Shown piece after piece: positions 6,252 to 6,416 of a stretch of DNA of 6,416 nucleotides. Made by a program: the position numbers and the translations under genes. Source of the stretch: an uncultured Nitrososphaerales archaeon. GTDB taxonomy: Archaea; Thermoproteota; Nitrososphaeria; Nitrososphaerales; JAAOZN01. The notes beneath the pieces were generated by a model that was not told the DNA's origin, did not search any database, and worked only from the letters and a program-made list of their open reading frames with translations. The stretch spans positions 1 through 6,416 of the forward strand of contig CALJAQ010000054.1 in assembly GCA_938029515.1 (NCBI GenBank), in the 5' to 3' direction. How positions within the stretch are numbered: the stretch's first letter is position 1; every line of letters starts with the position of its first letter.

Positions 6252-6416
6252 TTAGAGAGGGGCTTCTATGGGTTGGAGAAGATATGCTTCTACCTCATCT
6301 CCTTCATCAAAACCCTCCATATTCTCATCTACAACTATTAAGGCGTTAGCCTTCGTCATAGATGAAAGTAGGCCTGAGCCTGTGAGCCTAAGCGGCTCTA
6401 TAAGGTAGCCTGAGTT
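6252..6416 (-). CDS. moeA: MoeA family protein, C-terminal end only
   Basis: The last 54 codons of a gene enter from the right edge and end with TAA at 6254-6252. The visible residues include PLRLTGSGLLSSMTKANAL followed by a DENMEGFDEGDEVEAYLL stretch, which is the typical closing part of MoeA domain IV, where the chain normally ends. There is no room for a PBP-like domain, so this is a MoeA of the shorter type, unlike its neighbour. Its catalytic domain lies outside the window and cannot be assessed. It is separated by 14 bases from the downstream MoeA-PBP gene on the same strand, so the two probably form an operon in which the paralogues may serve different metals or steps. The reading frame is clean, and the family call rests on this short C-terminal stretch. 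Confidence 0.85.
   Translation of the reverse strand, partial: NSGYLIEPLRLTGSGLLSSMTKANALIVVDENMEGFDEGDEVEAYLLQPIEAPL

Overview
The window looks like chromosomal DNA from an archaeon of moderate base composition. The evidence is a proline tRNA gene with no encoded CCA tail, a TATA box upstream of that tRNA, a MoeA protein fused to a periplasmic-binding-protein-like domain, an F420-type luciferase-like oxidoreductase, and use of TTG starts. Frequent AGG/AGA arginine and ATA isoleucine codons also fit. A member of the TACK branch is plausible, but I cannot prove the lineage from this sequence.

Layout on the + strand: the window opens inside an acetoacetate-decarboxylase-like gene (to 704). Its reading frame is open to the left edge, so the in-frame ATG at 108 is internal and the true start lies outside. 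A 585-base gap follows (705-1289), with two T-tracts and small inverted repeats but no convincing gene. Next come a polytopic oligosaccharide-type flippase (1290-2864) and, 20 bases later, an F420-type LLM oxidoreductase (2885-3835). These two probably share a transcript. A 315-base convergent spacer (3836-4150) holds likely terminators for both sides.

Layout on the - strand: from the right edge, the C-terminal end of one MoeA gene (6416-6252) is followed after 14 bases by a second, full-length MoeA fused to a PBP-like domain (6237-4279). A tRNA-Pro(CGG) comes next (4226-4151), with its own TATA box. The MoeA pair is a molybdenum/tungsten cofactor locus: MoeA inserts the metal into molybdopterin, and the fused C-terminal domain may bind an anion or other small ligand.

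I see no mobile element, CRISPR array, defence system or pseudogene. The genes belong to known families. The most useful points are the corrected partial ADC gene, the tandem MoeA/MoeA-PBP arrangement, the perfect inverted repeat in the flippase promoter region and the flippase/F420-enzyme pairing. I found no convincing undescribed system.
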